A stretch of DNA of 35,516 nucleotides from Spirogloea muscicola (taxonomy: Eukaryota > Streptophyta > Zygnematophyceae > Spirogloeales > Spirogloeaceae): NCBI GenBank assembly GCA_009602725.1, contig WELB01000143.1, positions 282,314 through 317,829 of the forward strand, written 5' to 3'. Below are positions 11,001 to 20,690 of the stretch, in pieces. How positions within the stretch are numbered: position 1 is the first letter of the stretch; each line of letters begins with the position of its first letter. Position numbers and translations under genes: made by a program. The notes under the pieces are model-generated. The model did no database searches, had not been told where the DNA came from, and was given only the letters and a program-made list of their open reading frames with translations.

Positions 11001-14000
11001 GGACTTGGCTCTTAGCATGATACAGTCGGCCATCCTCGCCAATCCCAATTATGCCGAAGCTTACAACAACTTAGGTTTTGAGCTCCCCCTTCTTGGTCAG
11101 ATGTGCTCCAGAAATGTGCAGATTATCTAGGCAACCTCCTACGGGCCTGTTGACCTGCAATGTGATTGGGGGCCAAGTCGCTTCTTCTGATGCTTTTGCA
11201 ATTGATGTTAAATAGAGGACCTCATTTCGTCCTGTTGGATTGTCAGGTTGAGTTCCTTTAGATAGGAAGCATAAGACTGAACTACTCTTGGCTGGTATGT
11301 TTCAGGAGTCCTACATAGAGATGCTGGTAACATACCTGCAGCCGTTGAGGCATACGAGCATTGTCTCAGGATTGACAATGACTCGCGGAATGCTGGCCAG
11401 GTGAGATATTTGCGATTATTGTCTCTTTGACCTCGACGTTGACATATGGTAGCCTGGATGAATGCATGTACATAGGCACCTGAAAGCTACACGTAGGCAG
11501 GGCCCAGCCTATGAATAGTTACTACGACCTGAGTCCTTGTTGGAGTAGGGAACAGCATATGTAGCTCTTGTTGCCACTGGAGCTGTATCCCTGCAGAATC
11601 GTCTTTTGGCAATGAACTACATATGTGAAGGTGATGATGATGCACTGTTCAGAGCACACAGGCGAGTGTCGATCAAAGAGCTTGTTACCCATTCTCATAC
11701 TGACGCTTCCATATTGGTAAACGGATGATGCATGTTCTACATGTCAAATTACTGTATAGCCAATGGTGCTAGGCTATATATGAGTTCAACGGGGTATTTT
11801 TACTTTGCTGTCAAGCGCTGTAAGCTTGCAGATCAAGCTTGCAGGTGCTCAGCATACATGCAGAGTTCTGCCCGTTGCTCCAGTCTCATGTTGCTCTACC
11901 ACTACACTAGCATAGGTGCAAACAGTAGCTAATACTGTAACTTAGGATGTTGCTGACAGGGATTGGGGCGTACGATTTTCGCGCCTTTACCCTGAATGCA
12001 CAAGCTGGAAGAACAGCAAGAGGCCAGACAAGAAGCTGACTATAGGCTACATCTCACCAGACTTCTTCACACATTCCGTCTCCTACTTTGTGGAGGCCCC
12101 CCTTCAGCATCATGATTACCCTTCCTGTCGCATAATCGTCTACTCTGCAGTGGTCAAGGTAAGGCCACAACCTTGCAATTTCCACAGGGTCTTACACACC
12201 TTCTTTAGCGCAGAGTGGACGTATATCCTTCCCTTCGAGGTCAAGTAATCAATTATCAGGAGGGAGGTCCAGCTTTGAGATTTGCAAGTGTGCATGTTGA
12301 TGTGCAGCTTCATTAAGAAGATATCCTGCAAGTAATCCATTCTGTGCAGGCTGATGGAAAGACCGCCAGACTGAAGGACACGGTAGTGAGAAGGGGGGGT
12401 GAATGGCGGGATGTATATGGATGGGAAGAGCGCCAGGTGGCCCAGAAGGTCATGACCGACGAAGTCGACATCCTTGTGGAGTTGACGGGACATACTGCAA
12501 ACAACCGCCTTGGTGTTCTGGCATGCCGCCCTGCGCCAATACAGGTAATACCCAATGCTTGTGACGTGGGCCTGTGGGTGTCTCTGCCTTCCCCTTGAGC
12601 AGGGAGTAGCGCTGTCAATCTTGCACAACATAGCAGAGTGGTGAGGCTAATGGAGGCTTCATTGTTGTAGGTGACTTGGATCGGTTATCCCAACACGACT
12701 GGATTGAAAACGATTGATTACCGCTTCACAGATGCCCTCGCTGATCCTGTAGATACGTGCCAGAGGTACCTCTTGCATCAAACCTTAACATGCTTGCACC
12801 ATGTGACATAGCAATGAATTTGCTGCTCCCTAGTGCTTGTGAATGCTGCTTCAATCCTGTGAGGCCCCGCAAGCATGCAAGCTTGTCTTGTTGTCATTGG
12901 TACACACGGGCACGCCCTGTACTGTCATTGCAGTCACGCACTGGGTTACTGCTTCTTATATTGCAGAATGCTTCTCGTGGCGCTTGTGCATTCAGGCATG
13001 TCGAAGAGCTCGTGCGGCTTCCTGGCTGCTTCCTCTGCTACACGCCCTCCCCTGAAGCAGGCGCCGTGACCCCATCGCCGGCTGTCCTCCATGGCTTTGT
13101 TACATTTGGCACCTTCAATAACCTTGCCAAGGTCCCCTCCTTGCCCTTGCCTTCGCCTGACTTGGAGCTTGCGACTCCACGTTTCGACGAAGTCGGCTGC
13201 TGCTTCCTGCAGTCGCTAATTCCAACCCTTATGCTTCAGCACATGTGTCTGAACTTTTACAAGTCACATAGCAGCGTGTATTGTATTCAGAGGAGAGGTA
13301 GCCCACTCGCCGTACTGAGTACCTCTTGCTCTTTTCAGATCACTCCTAAAGTGCTGAAGGTCTGGGCTAGGATCCTGAAGCTGATGCCCACATCACGGCT
13401 GGTGGTCAAGTGCAAGCCTTTCTCCTGCACTTCCATTAGGGACAGATTTATGGCCCAGATGGAGCAGGAAGGCGTGGACTCACTGCGCATAGACCTCTTG
13501 CCTTTGGTCCTCCTAAACCATGACCACATGCAGGCATACTCGCTCATAGATATCAGGTGGTCAATAAGTACCTCAACGCAAAGCAAGAACCTGCCAGCTT
13601 ATACCAAGCCTGGCTTTCCGTCATGCAGTTGCTTGCATGAGGCAACACGTTTAGTAGCCGTCAACTGTCATGATTTTTCCAATGACCTGATTATACATGA
13701 GCTTGGGTCAATGTTTCAATAGCACTAGGTTCATGCCCTGCTCTTGCTGTGCTTGTTGGCCTCAGCTTGGATACTTTTCCGTACGCTGGGACAACGACGA
13801 CCTGCGAGTCTCTCTACATGGGCGTGCCATGTGTCACAATGGCAGGAAAAGTGCACGCCAACAATGTGGGAGTGACGTTGCTCAGTTCATTAGGTAGAAT
13901 TTCCATCAGCACTGAGCTACCAATGGTTCTTGTCAGCTAAGGTTTGTGCTTGTTGTGGCAGTTTACATTTACATTGAGGGTGCATCTACTCCTAGCAGCG

Positions 14001-14666
14001 GTTGCAAGAGAAGGGCGTATTGACAGTGAGCTTTCCTGGCGAGCAGGACTAGACGAACTGATTGCGGCCACGGAGGATGAGTACGTGCAGCTCGCCTACG
14101 ACCTGGCCCTCAATACCCCAAAGCTGGCCAGCTTGCGGGCCGGCATGAGGGAGAGGATGCTGAGCTCCCGCCTCTGTGACGGTCCAACATTCACCCGGAA
14201 TCTTGAGAATACATACCGCCACCTTTGGAGCAAGTACTGTTCGAAAGGAGCCAAAGAGGTCCCTTTCACAGCGCCAGTCAGTCACTTCGCCAATGGCCAT
14301 GAACGAGGTACCGCCAAGGCTGGGGTCAATGAGAAGTATGCTGACCTTCTAGTTGCCCCCCACAGTAGAAGGCTTGTCAACAAGCCAAAAGGCAGTGTCG
14401 TGGAAGGGAGCGATCAAACCAGGGTTGGCAGTGGCGCAGGGCTTGAGTCCAGTAACCACCATGTTGGAAAGGTGGAGGAGGTGGATGGGGAGCTCCATTT
14501 TGCTCCCACTAGGCCTGCTCGCGGAGCCCACGAGCCTCTCCTTAGCTTCGGCAAGCGGCGGGCCGAGAACGAGGACGCGACGTCCTTGAACGGCGAGTAC
14601 CGCCTCACCCAGGATGTGGGTGACCATTGGCGTGGACGGACGGTTGCGCTGCCGCCTGCTTCCTGA
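8055..14666 (+). CDS. SPY: SPINDLY-like GT41 O-glycosyltransferase with TPR repeats, 17 exons, start unresolved
   Basis: SPY-type proteins are nucleocytoplasmic glycosyltransferases (O-fucosyltransferase in Arabidopsis). An N-terminal superhelix of TPRs binds targets and a C-terminal GT41 domain transfers the sugar. Exons: about 8055-8331, 9037-9198, 9510-9685, 9895-9970, 10114-10242, 10533-10652, 10807-10875, 10993-11074, 11306-11400, 11597-11661, 11960-12158, 12350-12544, 12671-12765, 12996-13131, 13339-13556, 13766-13893, 14047-14666. This gives about 946 aa against 914 in Arabidopsis. About ten TPRs are visible (for example AYYNLGVVYSEMGQF, ACNNLGVIYKDRDNL). The catalytic part has IGYISPDFFTHSVSYF, VELTGHTANN, PAPIQVTWIGYPNTTGL, FNNLAK (equivalent to the key Lys of GT41), LLNHDHMQAYSL and FPYAGTTTTCESLYMGVPC. 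Intron 10 uses a GC donor. About 145 C-terminal residues after KYCSKGAKEV are unconserved. No ATG lies in frame between the TGA at 8032 and the TPRs, so the start is in an upstream exon or hidden by an indel. Confidence 0.93.
8577..8648 (+). pseudogene. Decayed organelle-type tRNA-Gly-like relic in SPY intron 1
   Basis: GCGGAAGTAGCTCAATGATAG at the 5' end is close to a bacterial or organellar tRNA-Gly start. The D arm is GCTC/GAGT, and the anticodon stem TAGCC/GGCTG encloses the 7-base loop TTGTCAA (8607-8613). A 5-base variable region and a T stem GAGGA/CCCTC with four of five pairs follow. The anticodon reads GTC where Gly would have GCC, the T loop TGGAAGT lacks TTC, and the 3' acceptor strand no longer pairs. 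The geometry is kept but the molecule would not be a working tRNA. A nuclear insert of organelle DNA is the simplest explanation. Confidence 0.5.
11662..11959 (+). other. GC-AG intron (intron 10 of the SPY-like gene)
   Basis: Exon 10 ends CACAG and is followed by GCGAGT. Only a GC donor at 11662 joined to the acceptor CTGACAG at 11953-11959 gives the conserved reading ...FRAHRDWG. The nearest GT (11667) would shift the frame. All other introns modelled in this window use GT. Confidence 0.75.
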
Positions 14667-14701
14667 TGACAAGCTCACATTTGGAGATCATATTCCCTCC
14701 C

Positions 14702-14706
14702 TGTAA
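14702..14706 (+). terminator. TGTAA poly(A) signal candidate after the SPY-like gene
   Basis: TGTAA lies 36 bases after the SPY stop. UGUAA is the usual polyadenylation signal in chlorophyte algae, but a single pentamer can occur by chance. A similar TGTAA lies at 24084-24088 after the ACBP gene, 124 bases past its stop. Confidence 0.35.
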
Positions 14707-16240
14707 AGACTTAGCAGCTCGGCTCTCATGTACGTGGTTGTTTTAGTGATATACATTAGGACCACAAGCCTACTTTTGTCAGGACAAAGACCTGGCGGGC
14801 TTTGCATGCACTAAGTGGTGCAGGCACACAGAGGGGCATTCTGGTGCCAGTGGCCTTTTACACTGGCTCTCGCAGTCAAGGCAGACAAGCCCCCCCCTTG
14901 CGCAGCCAGACCATCCGTACCGGGGGTCAATCCTCAAGGGTTTAGGCAGGAGTAAGTCTCCATGAGAGGATGGGTAGGTGTCGGGACCTGTTCCCTCCAG
15001 CCTGTAGTCATGTGCATGCATCATTCTTGTCACCTGCACCTGCTGGTTTGATCACCGCATTTTTGCTCTACTGTGAGCTACTGTCGACTTCATGTCAAGT
15101 GCTATAGTGCGATCTTGCTTTTCATGCTTCTTGCATTATTTCTATTGCAATGCATGCTGACAAGACTCCTGCAAGGCTGCCTTTGTTGTTGTCACGCAGT
15201 GACTTAGTGAAGGGGCGTGATGACTGACCTTGCTGATGGTAACCCAAGCTGCGGCTGTTTGTGCAAGTTCTGATGTTGGTCTACGTCACACTTGTGCGGA
15301 CGTGGATAGTGTCCACGTTGAGGCAGGTGACTGCTACGAGCATAGGCAGAGGCAGGCACCTGGCTACAACGGGTGTTAAAATTTGAGAATCTTCAAGCCC
15401 CTGTAATGCCAAGAGCTCATGTACTAGCACTTGCGCACCAACTTAGTGCGAGTTTGCGGGTAGGAGCAAGGGAGGATCACAGCCAAAGCTTGCACATCGT
15501 CTTTGCGATAGCACTCACAAGGTGACTAGACCCAGTCACTAGATTGTGCCAGCGTGGATGGAGAAAGCAATCTCGGCTTGCTAGGCTAGGATGAGGATGT
15601 CCAAGCACAAGCGCACCCAATCATAGCCCCGGCTTCTCATGCACATGTACATGCTAGGCCAGGATGAGGACAATCACGCACCAATGTACTTTACCATGGC
15701 CCCGGCTTCTCGTGCAAAATTCCAGAGCAAAAATCACAATCACGCATGCTGTCCAAATCGCTCCTCTAGCTAAAACAGAGTGTAAAAAATATGGAGAGAC
15801 CTCCTTGCATAATTTTTCAAATTTCATTGACAGCCATCTCTGATTTGCAGGTATTGGACTGCGAGTGTCTTCGCACGTTCTAAGTATCTTGAGTGAGTGC
15901 AGAAATGTCCGCGCATCACTTATTGAGGCGTTCCCTTTGTCCACCTATCTTACAGGCTGCGGCAACTCAATGAGGGACATAGATCGCTTGTTTACTGATC
16001 CTGGAAGCAAAACTACAGAACAGCGAGATGACTGTTACACTTTGTAGGAGTGTCCGAGCAACACTGGAGCTGACAAGCAAGATAAATAATGGGCACATTG
16101 TTAAATCCTAAAAAGCGACTTGTGGAAAAACCAAAATGTATCGTGCCTTCGGGACCCAAGAGAGCCATTTCAGGAAAATCCGTATTGAGGCGAATTGCCC
16201 CCAGAACGTACTAGTAAGACTAACCCTTCCACAGGAAGCA
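14707..16240. other. Intergenic stretch without a recognised gene
   Basis: This is the 3' flank of the SPY-like gene. Short open frames on both strands carry no recognisable motif. The only structure seen is a pair of diverged direct repeats at about 15580-15720. An ATG-initiated frame at 15865-16047 is short and lacks support. Confidence 0.4.
15580..15720. repeat. Diverged ~70-bp direct repeat
   Basis: Two neighbouring units share the order GCTAGG(CC)AGGATGAGGA, CAATCACGCACC-like or CACAAGCGCACCC-like sequence, an AT-containing middle and CCCCGGCTTCTCRTGCA. They span about 15580-15650 and 15652-15720. No coding or RNA role is visible. Confidence 0.5.
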
Positions 16241-16241
16241 A

Positions 16242-16262
16242 GCGCGGCCAGATTAACTGGTC
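16242..16262 (+). repeat. Stray LINE 3'-terminal core
   Basis: AGCGCGGCCAGATTAACTGG here recurs inverted at about 17289-17310, right after the long LINE copy, and with one change at 20318-20338 inside the 3' end of the minus-strand copy. The element's 3' end therefore seems to read CCAGTTAATCTGGCCGCGCT. This isolated copy, in minus orientation, is only the extreme 3' end. Confidence 0.45.
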
Positions 16263-16474
16263 CACAGGACTGTCTGCTGACCACACAGGAAGCTTTCACG
16301 GAATGGATGCAACGTCAGGAGGGGTGAAATGTCGGGCCAATTGCTACTTGGGACACGCCGCATACAGCCGGTTGGGTATTTGATGTGGGGTTCCTCACCG
16401 GCCACGAGCCAAGTCGTTGCAACCGATCGGTGCAGACACAAGCCTCCTTCGGCAATGACCTTGTCCAATGCTTT

Positions 16475-16612
16475 TTGCCCAGTTCCTTCCGGCCCTTGCA
16501 GACCTTGTAGACCTCTTCATCTTTCGGCTGGCCTCTCACAGCTATTGCCTTACACTCAAAGAGCTGTTCCTTTTTGGACCAAGTTCGTTGGGCTGGCCAC
16601 CAGCCCAGACAG
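16475..16612 (+). repeat. LINE 3' UTR monomer fragments directly before the long copy
   Basis: TTCATCTTTCGGCTGGCCTC, then TCACAGCTATTGCC, and further on TTGGGCTGGCCACCAGCCC, match the hairpin monomers of the family. The last hairpin ends at 16604, only about 15 bases before the open frame of the long copy begins, so monomer and ORF piece are in head-to-tail order. Confidence 0.6.
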
Positions 16613-17310
16613 GAAATGAACAAGGTCCTCTGCGTCGAAGCCGGTTACACTGTGGCGCTGGAGAACTCCAGCATCATGCCTCTGACTGCTGGGGCGGACG
16701 GCCGCCTCCACACCCGGCGCGCCGATCTCGTCGCTAGCGCGCTCGGCGGGGGGCCTCGGCTCATTGCCGACGTCGTCACAACGGACTCCTTAGATTCCAG
16801 GAGCGCAACACGCTCGGCGGAGGAGGCGGGCTACGCCGTCCGCCAAGCGGCCGCCGCAAAGGAGCGCAAGTACTCAGATCACCCGGTAGGCGACGAGTTT
16901 ATCCCACTCGCCGTCGACGTACACGGCGCCTTTGGCGCCAAATGGCTGGACCTCCTTCACCGCCTTGCGCGGCGAGCAGCGGCCCGCCGCGACGGGCAGC
17001 AAGGCGAGCAGCCTGGCTTCCATGTCGCCGGGTCCCTCGCCCAAGTTTACCGGATGCGCCTGGCCGTCTCTTTGCAGCGGTCCCTAGCTTTTGCGGTCCA
17101 CTTGCGCGCAGGCCGCGCTCTGGCGGCGGCCTCCGGCTTCCGTCAGGGCGACGTCTTTCCGCCTGCTAGCTACTCAGACTTGCATCTACTGACGAGAGGT
17201 TACTGAGAGTTCGCTTACTGCTGTCTCAGTCCTTAGCACTTCGACTCCTTCAGACCTTGTCCATTCTTTTGGGCTGGCCTCTCCCAGCCACCAGTTAATC
17301 TGGCCGCGCT
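16613..17310 (+). mobile_element. LINE-type retrotransposon, longest C-terminal fragment (copy D)
   Basis: An open frame from about 16618 ends at TGA 17204-17206 and encodes roughly 195 residues. It holds HTRRADLVASALGG, LIADVVTTDSL, AAAKERKY, EFIPLAVDVHGAFG, then VYRMRLAVSLQRS and the LLTRGY end. This is the domain that follows the reverse transcriptase in many non-LTR retroelements of algae, fungi and oomycetes, with the FVPLAVE...GA/GWG and LRQRLSVALQRG pattern. The spaced AD...DV...KxRKY residues are compatible with a restriction-like (PD-(D/E)XK) endonuclease, which is my inference. The reverse transcriptase itself is absent. The 3' UTR runs to about 17310 and includes GGGCTGGCCTCTCCCAGCC. 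Confidence 0.75.
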
Positions 17311-17730
17311 TGCACTCTGCGTTGAGAAAGAGAGAGAAGGTGGTCGGTGCGCATGAAATCGAAGGGTGCCCTGTCAAGTCAATACATTGGTCAGTGCAGA
17401 AGCTTAGTGCATAAGTGGGGCTACATGTAATGAAGCCCATGCTTAGGTGGCTAAGGCAAAGTGTGACGTTAGTACCCACGGGTGGGCACAGACATTCCCA
17501 CAATCTAACTTGGGGAGCCGGAGCGCCGCCACGGAAGCCCGTGAATGAACTTTCTCATTTTATCGCCATCACCCCCTTCGTAAGACTATCGCGCTGCGCA
17601 GCTGAGAGCTGAGAAAGCGGCAAGCCGTCCCCGCATCGGGAGGCAGCGGCGGCGGGGCGGGCCGCGAGCTCTCCGTCGCCCCAGCCTAGACCCCAAATTC
17701 TCGCCGGCAGCGGGCGTGCGAGGCGGGACG
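17311..17730 (+). promoter_or_regulatory. Upstream region of the METTL13-like gene
   Basis: After the LINE 3' end (about 17310-17400 still shares bits with copy C, inverted) the sequence becomes GC-rich before the ATG at 17731. I see no defined promoter element. The ATG context is GGGACGATGG, with G at +4. Confidence 0.3.
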
Positions 17731-19954
17731 ATGGAGGAGGCCGCCGCCGCCGCCGCCGCCGAGCCTTGCTCCGTTGATATTGCGGGCCTCTTCGCAGAAG
17801 AGACGACGCCGGAGGCGGAGGCCTTCCCAGCCCACCGCGTGTGCGCTGCCGCCTCTTACTTCCTGGCCCTGCACCGGCAGCGGCAGTGGCAGCAGCAGCG
17901 GCAGCGGGGATATGGTTTAGGTTCAGGGATTAGGGTTTAGGGTTAGGGGCGCTTGCCAGCAGCAGTGCTGGTTTGTGTAGGCGCCTCAGCAAGATGCACA
18001 CAGATGGCAGTAGACCTGGGGCTATGTTTGTTGGGAGAGCGCTCATTTTCATGCTCCTGCTGCTCAGTGCAGACCGGCCAGCCCTGGGGACTATGCCACA
18101 GCTGCATACTGGGCGCGGCGGTACGCCGGCGAGCCCGACGCGACGTATGACTGGTGAGCATGCTTGCGAGCAGCCTGAGGTTTTGCTGCTGTTGGATGCG
18201 TTTCCCGCTCTTAGAGCAGCAGCGGTCTTGGCCTCTCGCAGACTGACACCCTCAGCTCGACATTGCATAGCCTTAAGGCATGCATGCACGGCAGCTGCAA
18301 GGTCTTCATAAGCTCTTGTAGATGTGAGGCCTTCTCAAATATTGTGAAATTCTGCTCTTCAGAATCTCCTGCAAAAAAGTGTAGGAGTGTCCATCTTGCT
18401 GCATGATGATCTGCATAAGCTGTGTCTAGCATGTCAAAGCACACAGTCTGACTTGAGGAGAAACTGCTGTCCTCGTTTGGGGTTGATGCCTCAATGGCCC
18501 ACTGGACGTTGTGAGAGCAAGCAGGTATGATGTTCCGTATGCCAAGTTCCACACGGGCTACCTCGCTGGTGAGCTTGCTACGGGAGCTTGCACGCTCTTG
18601 GAGATTGGATGTGGGAACTCAGCGTGGAGTTCAGCCATGGCGCAGAGCGGGTTCCATGTTCTTAGTACGGACATCAGTTTGACTGTAAGCTTAAAATCAA
18701 TGTCCCTCTATGATAGACACTTAGTGCATGGCGAGGCATGGATATGCATGCCTGCGTTTGCATTGCATTGCATGAGTTTACTATAATGCTTCTGCTCTAG
18801 CGCGATAGCTAAGAAGTCTATTCGCAATCTTGCAAGCGCACGTGCATGATAGCATTGGTATCCTTGGTGCCAACCATGCTTGAGTTCTGACTATCCTTGG
18901 TGCCAACCATGCTTTAAGTATTTTCCATCAACGCAATGCACCTATTTCCATAAGGCATGATACTTCCATGCATTTTGACCAAGAAAGCTACGGGTGAATT
19001 GTCCAAATCAGTAACATCCTGCTCGTCAATTGATGGCAGGTGCTGCGATCAAGGGCATCTCAAGCACAGCACTCCTCCTTGGACCAAGCCGTTATGGACG
19101 CATCCAATCTGCAACTTCGTGGTGCATCTTCGTTCAAAATCCTCTTCATAGGTTGCAAAGCACCACTTGTAGCCGGTTATGTGCGAACATCCCTACACAT
19201 GATGCTCTTGCCAAGAGCCCTCCTCGTTCAAGAACAAATGTTTGAATGGAGCTCTGAAGTTGCACATCTGTGATGTTCAGGTTGTTGCTGTGACGTTGTC
19301 GTGGACAAAGGCACACTGGATGCGCTTTTCTGCCAAAGCAAGGCCTTGTCATCAGAGGTTCTCGACTCCAGTAATGTAGGGCCTCTTCTTCATCTCCACG
19401 CTTCAGCTTGGTCATGCAGCAATACAACAGCGCAGGACCAACCTCCTCCTCTTCCGATCACCACTTGTCAAAGTCAAAGACGGGATGCTCTTTCAGAAAC
19501 TCCGATTCGATTTTGTGCCGCCAGTCATGTTGGGAAAAAGACTGCATCTAGCTCTTCCCAGGCCAAAGAGGGCTTTAAGTTGCCTCTGCAAGGGCTGCTC
19601 TTATGCGTTGAGGGCTCTGGATCTGGTATTCTGCCGGCTGTGGCCACATCGGTCCACAGAGTCCTTGTAGTAGACGGTTGCTGGCTTATTGTTACCGCAA
19701 AGCGGCCTGCCGAGATGCTACCCAGATTGGGAGTCCTCACGCAAGTATCACATGGCCAACCAGCTTTCGTGATCTCTGATTGTCAAGTGCTTGCTGGTGC
19801 ACACGTGCTTTGCCTTCGCAAGCTTGGCACAACACTCTCATGCAGCAACCATACCCGTTCTGAGTACGACAAAAGCCCATCAAAGGCAGATTATACCATG
19901 GACCTTAGAAAAGCATCAGCAGAATCGGCATCATCCAATGTTCAGCAAAGCTGA
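17731..19954 (+). CDS. METTL13/EEF1A-lysine-methyltransferase-like SAM methyltransferase, 5 exons
   Basis: This looks like a class I (seven-beta-strand) SAM-dependent methyltransferase of the METTL13/EEF1AKMT4 group, which methylates elongation factor 1A in animals; the substrate here is unknown. Exons: 17731-17914, 18102-18153, 18525-18684, 19040-19121, 19281-19954, giving 383 aa with consistent phases. Recognition points are AAYWARRYAGEPDATYDW, motif I LLEIGCGNSAWSS (SAM binding), the acidic post-I DIS, AVMDASNLQL, DVVVDKGTLDALF (family hallmark) and VHRVLVVDGCWLIVT. Exon 1 adds a poly-Ala and Gln-rich N-terminus. The last exon has about 62 in-frame residues (19376-19561) bordered by GT and AG that relatives lack and that might be an optional intron. 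Intron 1 begins with telomere-like repeats. It is a single methyltransferase domain, not the double-domain METTL13. Confidence 0.82.
17915..17949 (+). repeat. Interstitial telomere-like repeat at the start of intron 1
   Basis: Directly from the splice donor of the METTL13-like gene the sequence reads GTTTAGGTTCAGGGATTAGG and then GTTTAGGGTTAGGGG. It contains about five degenerate copies of the plant-type telomere unit TTTAGGG, with one TTAGGG. The array is too short and degenerate to be a chromosome end. Confidence 0.75.
18857..18916 (+). repeat. Short tandem direct repeat in intron 3 of the METTL13-like gene
   Basis: TATCCTTGGTGCCAACCATG followed by CTT occurs twice about 34 bases apart within the intron. 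It has no visible function. Confidence 0.65.
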
Positions 19955-20125
19955 ATGGAGTGGGTATTGTGTGATGGAGGGCCTGATTGGCCAATTACAA
20001 AAGCAAGTACGTTGACAGATGTACATCACTTGCTGCAAGAGGTGGTGGTCACGGTCTACTGAACTTGATTCAAAGGCATGAAATAAGGTGCGCGGAACAA
20101 GCATAACCCTATTATTACTACTAGT
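19955..20125. other. 3' flank of the METTL13-like gene
   Basis: I see no gene here. No TGTAA or AATAAA signal is evident close to the stop. LINE sequence starts at about 20126. Confidence 0.35.
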
Positions 20126-20284
20126 CTTTCCGATCTGCAGCTCCTCACTGGTGGGTATTGAGTGGTTCATCCTCCCCCAGTTCTGAGACAGCGCTTTTGA
20201 CCCTTTCGAACCTTGTCACTTCTTGTCGGACTGGCTTTTCACAGCCCTTGCCCCCATTGGGAGAGCCTGCTTTCTCTTATTATG
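20126..20284 (+). mobile_element. LINE 3' end, strongly 5'-truncated copy E
   Basis: The copy begins within the last codons of the element ORF: TCCGATCTGCAGCTCCTCAC encodes SDLQLLT, followed by GGY and a TGA at about 20159-20161. The family 3' UTR follows, with the opening GTGGTTCATCCTCCCCC and a hairpin monomer ending in CCCATTGGGAGAGCC. It stops near 20284, where the inverted copy F begins. Confidence 0.7.
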
Positions 20285-20555
20285 CACACATGCATGTGTA
20301 GACTGAGAAAGAGAAGTAAGCGCGGCCAGATTGACTGGTGGCTGTGAGAGAAGTGGCACTCCCCATGGGGGCAAGGGCTGTGAAAAGCCAGCCCGAAAAG
20401 AATTGACGAAGGTTCGAAGGCCAATGACGGAGGGGCATAAAAGGCACCAAGCAGCTACGAAGGGGCCTGAAAATGCTATGACAGAACGGGGGAGGATGGA
20501 CCACTCAGTAGTTACGAGTGAGGAGCCTCAAATCCGACATGTGAGAGGCCAGCCC
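20285..20555 (-). mobile_element. LINE 3' end, copy F, tail-to-tail with copy E
   Basis: On the minus strand, the last codons MSDLRLLTRNY plus stop lie at about 20541-20508. The 3' UTR follows, with GTGGTCCATCCTCCCCCGTT and CGGGCTGGCTTTTCACAGCC, down to CAGCCACCAGTCAATCTGGC and CGCGCTTACTTCTC at about 20345-20305. Copy E meets it in the opposite direction, so a long imperfect inverted repeat spans 20160-20510. Confidence 0.7.
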
Positions 20556-20690
20556 AAAGGAATGGACAAGGACTGAGAAAGAGAGAAGGGCTCGCCCATT
20601 GAGGATAGGGGCTGGAAAAAGCCAGCCCAGAAAAGAATGTACAAAGGAGACTGAGGAGACTGAGAAAGCGCTGAAGCACACGGGGAACCG
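20538..20690 (-). repeat. LINE 3' UTR monomers upstream of copy F
   Basis: Read on the minus strand, about 20650 to 20585 is one monomer (CTGGGCTGGCTTTTTCCAGC, then CCTATCCTCAATGGGCGAGC). About 20575 to 20543 is a second (TCCATTCCTTTGGGCTGGCC), which abuts the coding tail of copy F. The order monomer, coding tail, 3' UTR is the same as for copies B and D. Confidence 0.62.

Noticed and set aside
12757-13722. 321-aa continuous open frame that could look like one gene
   Set aside because: It reads through SPY exons 14 and 15 and the introns around them. Only the exon parts match GT41 sequence.
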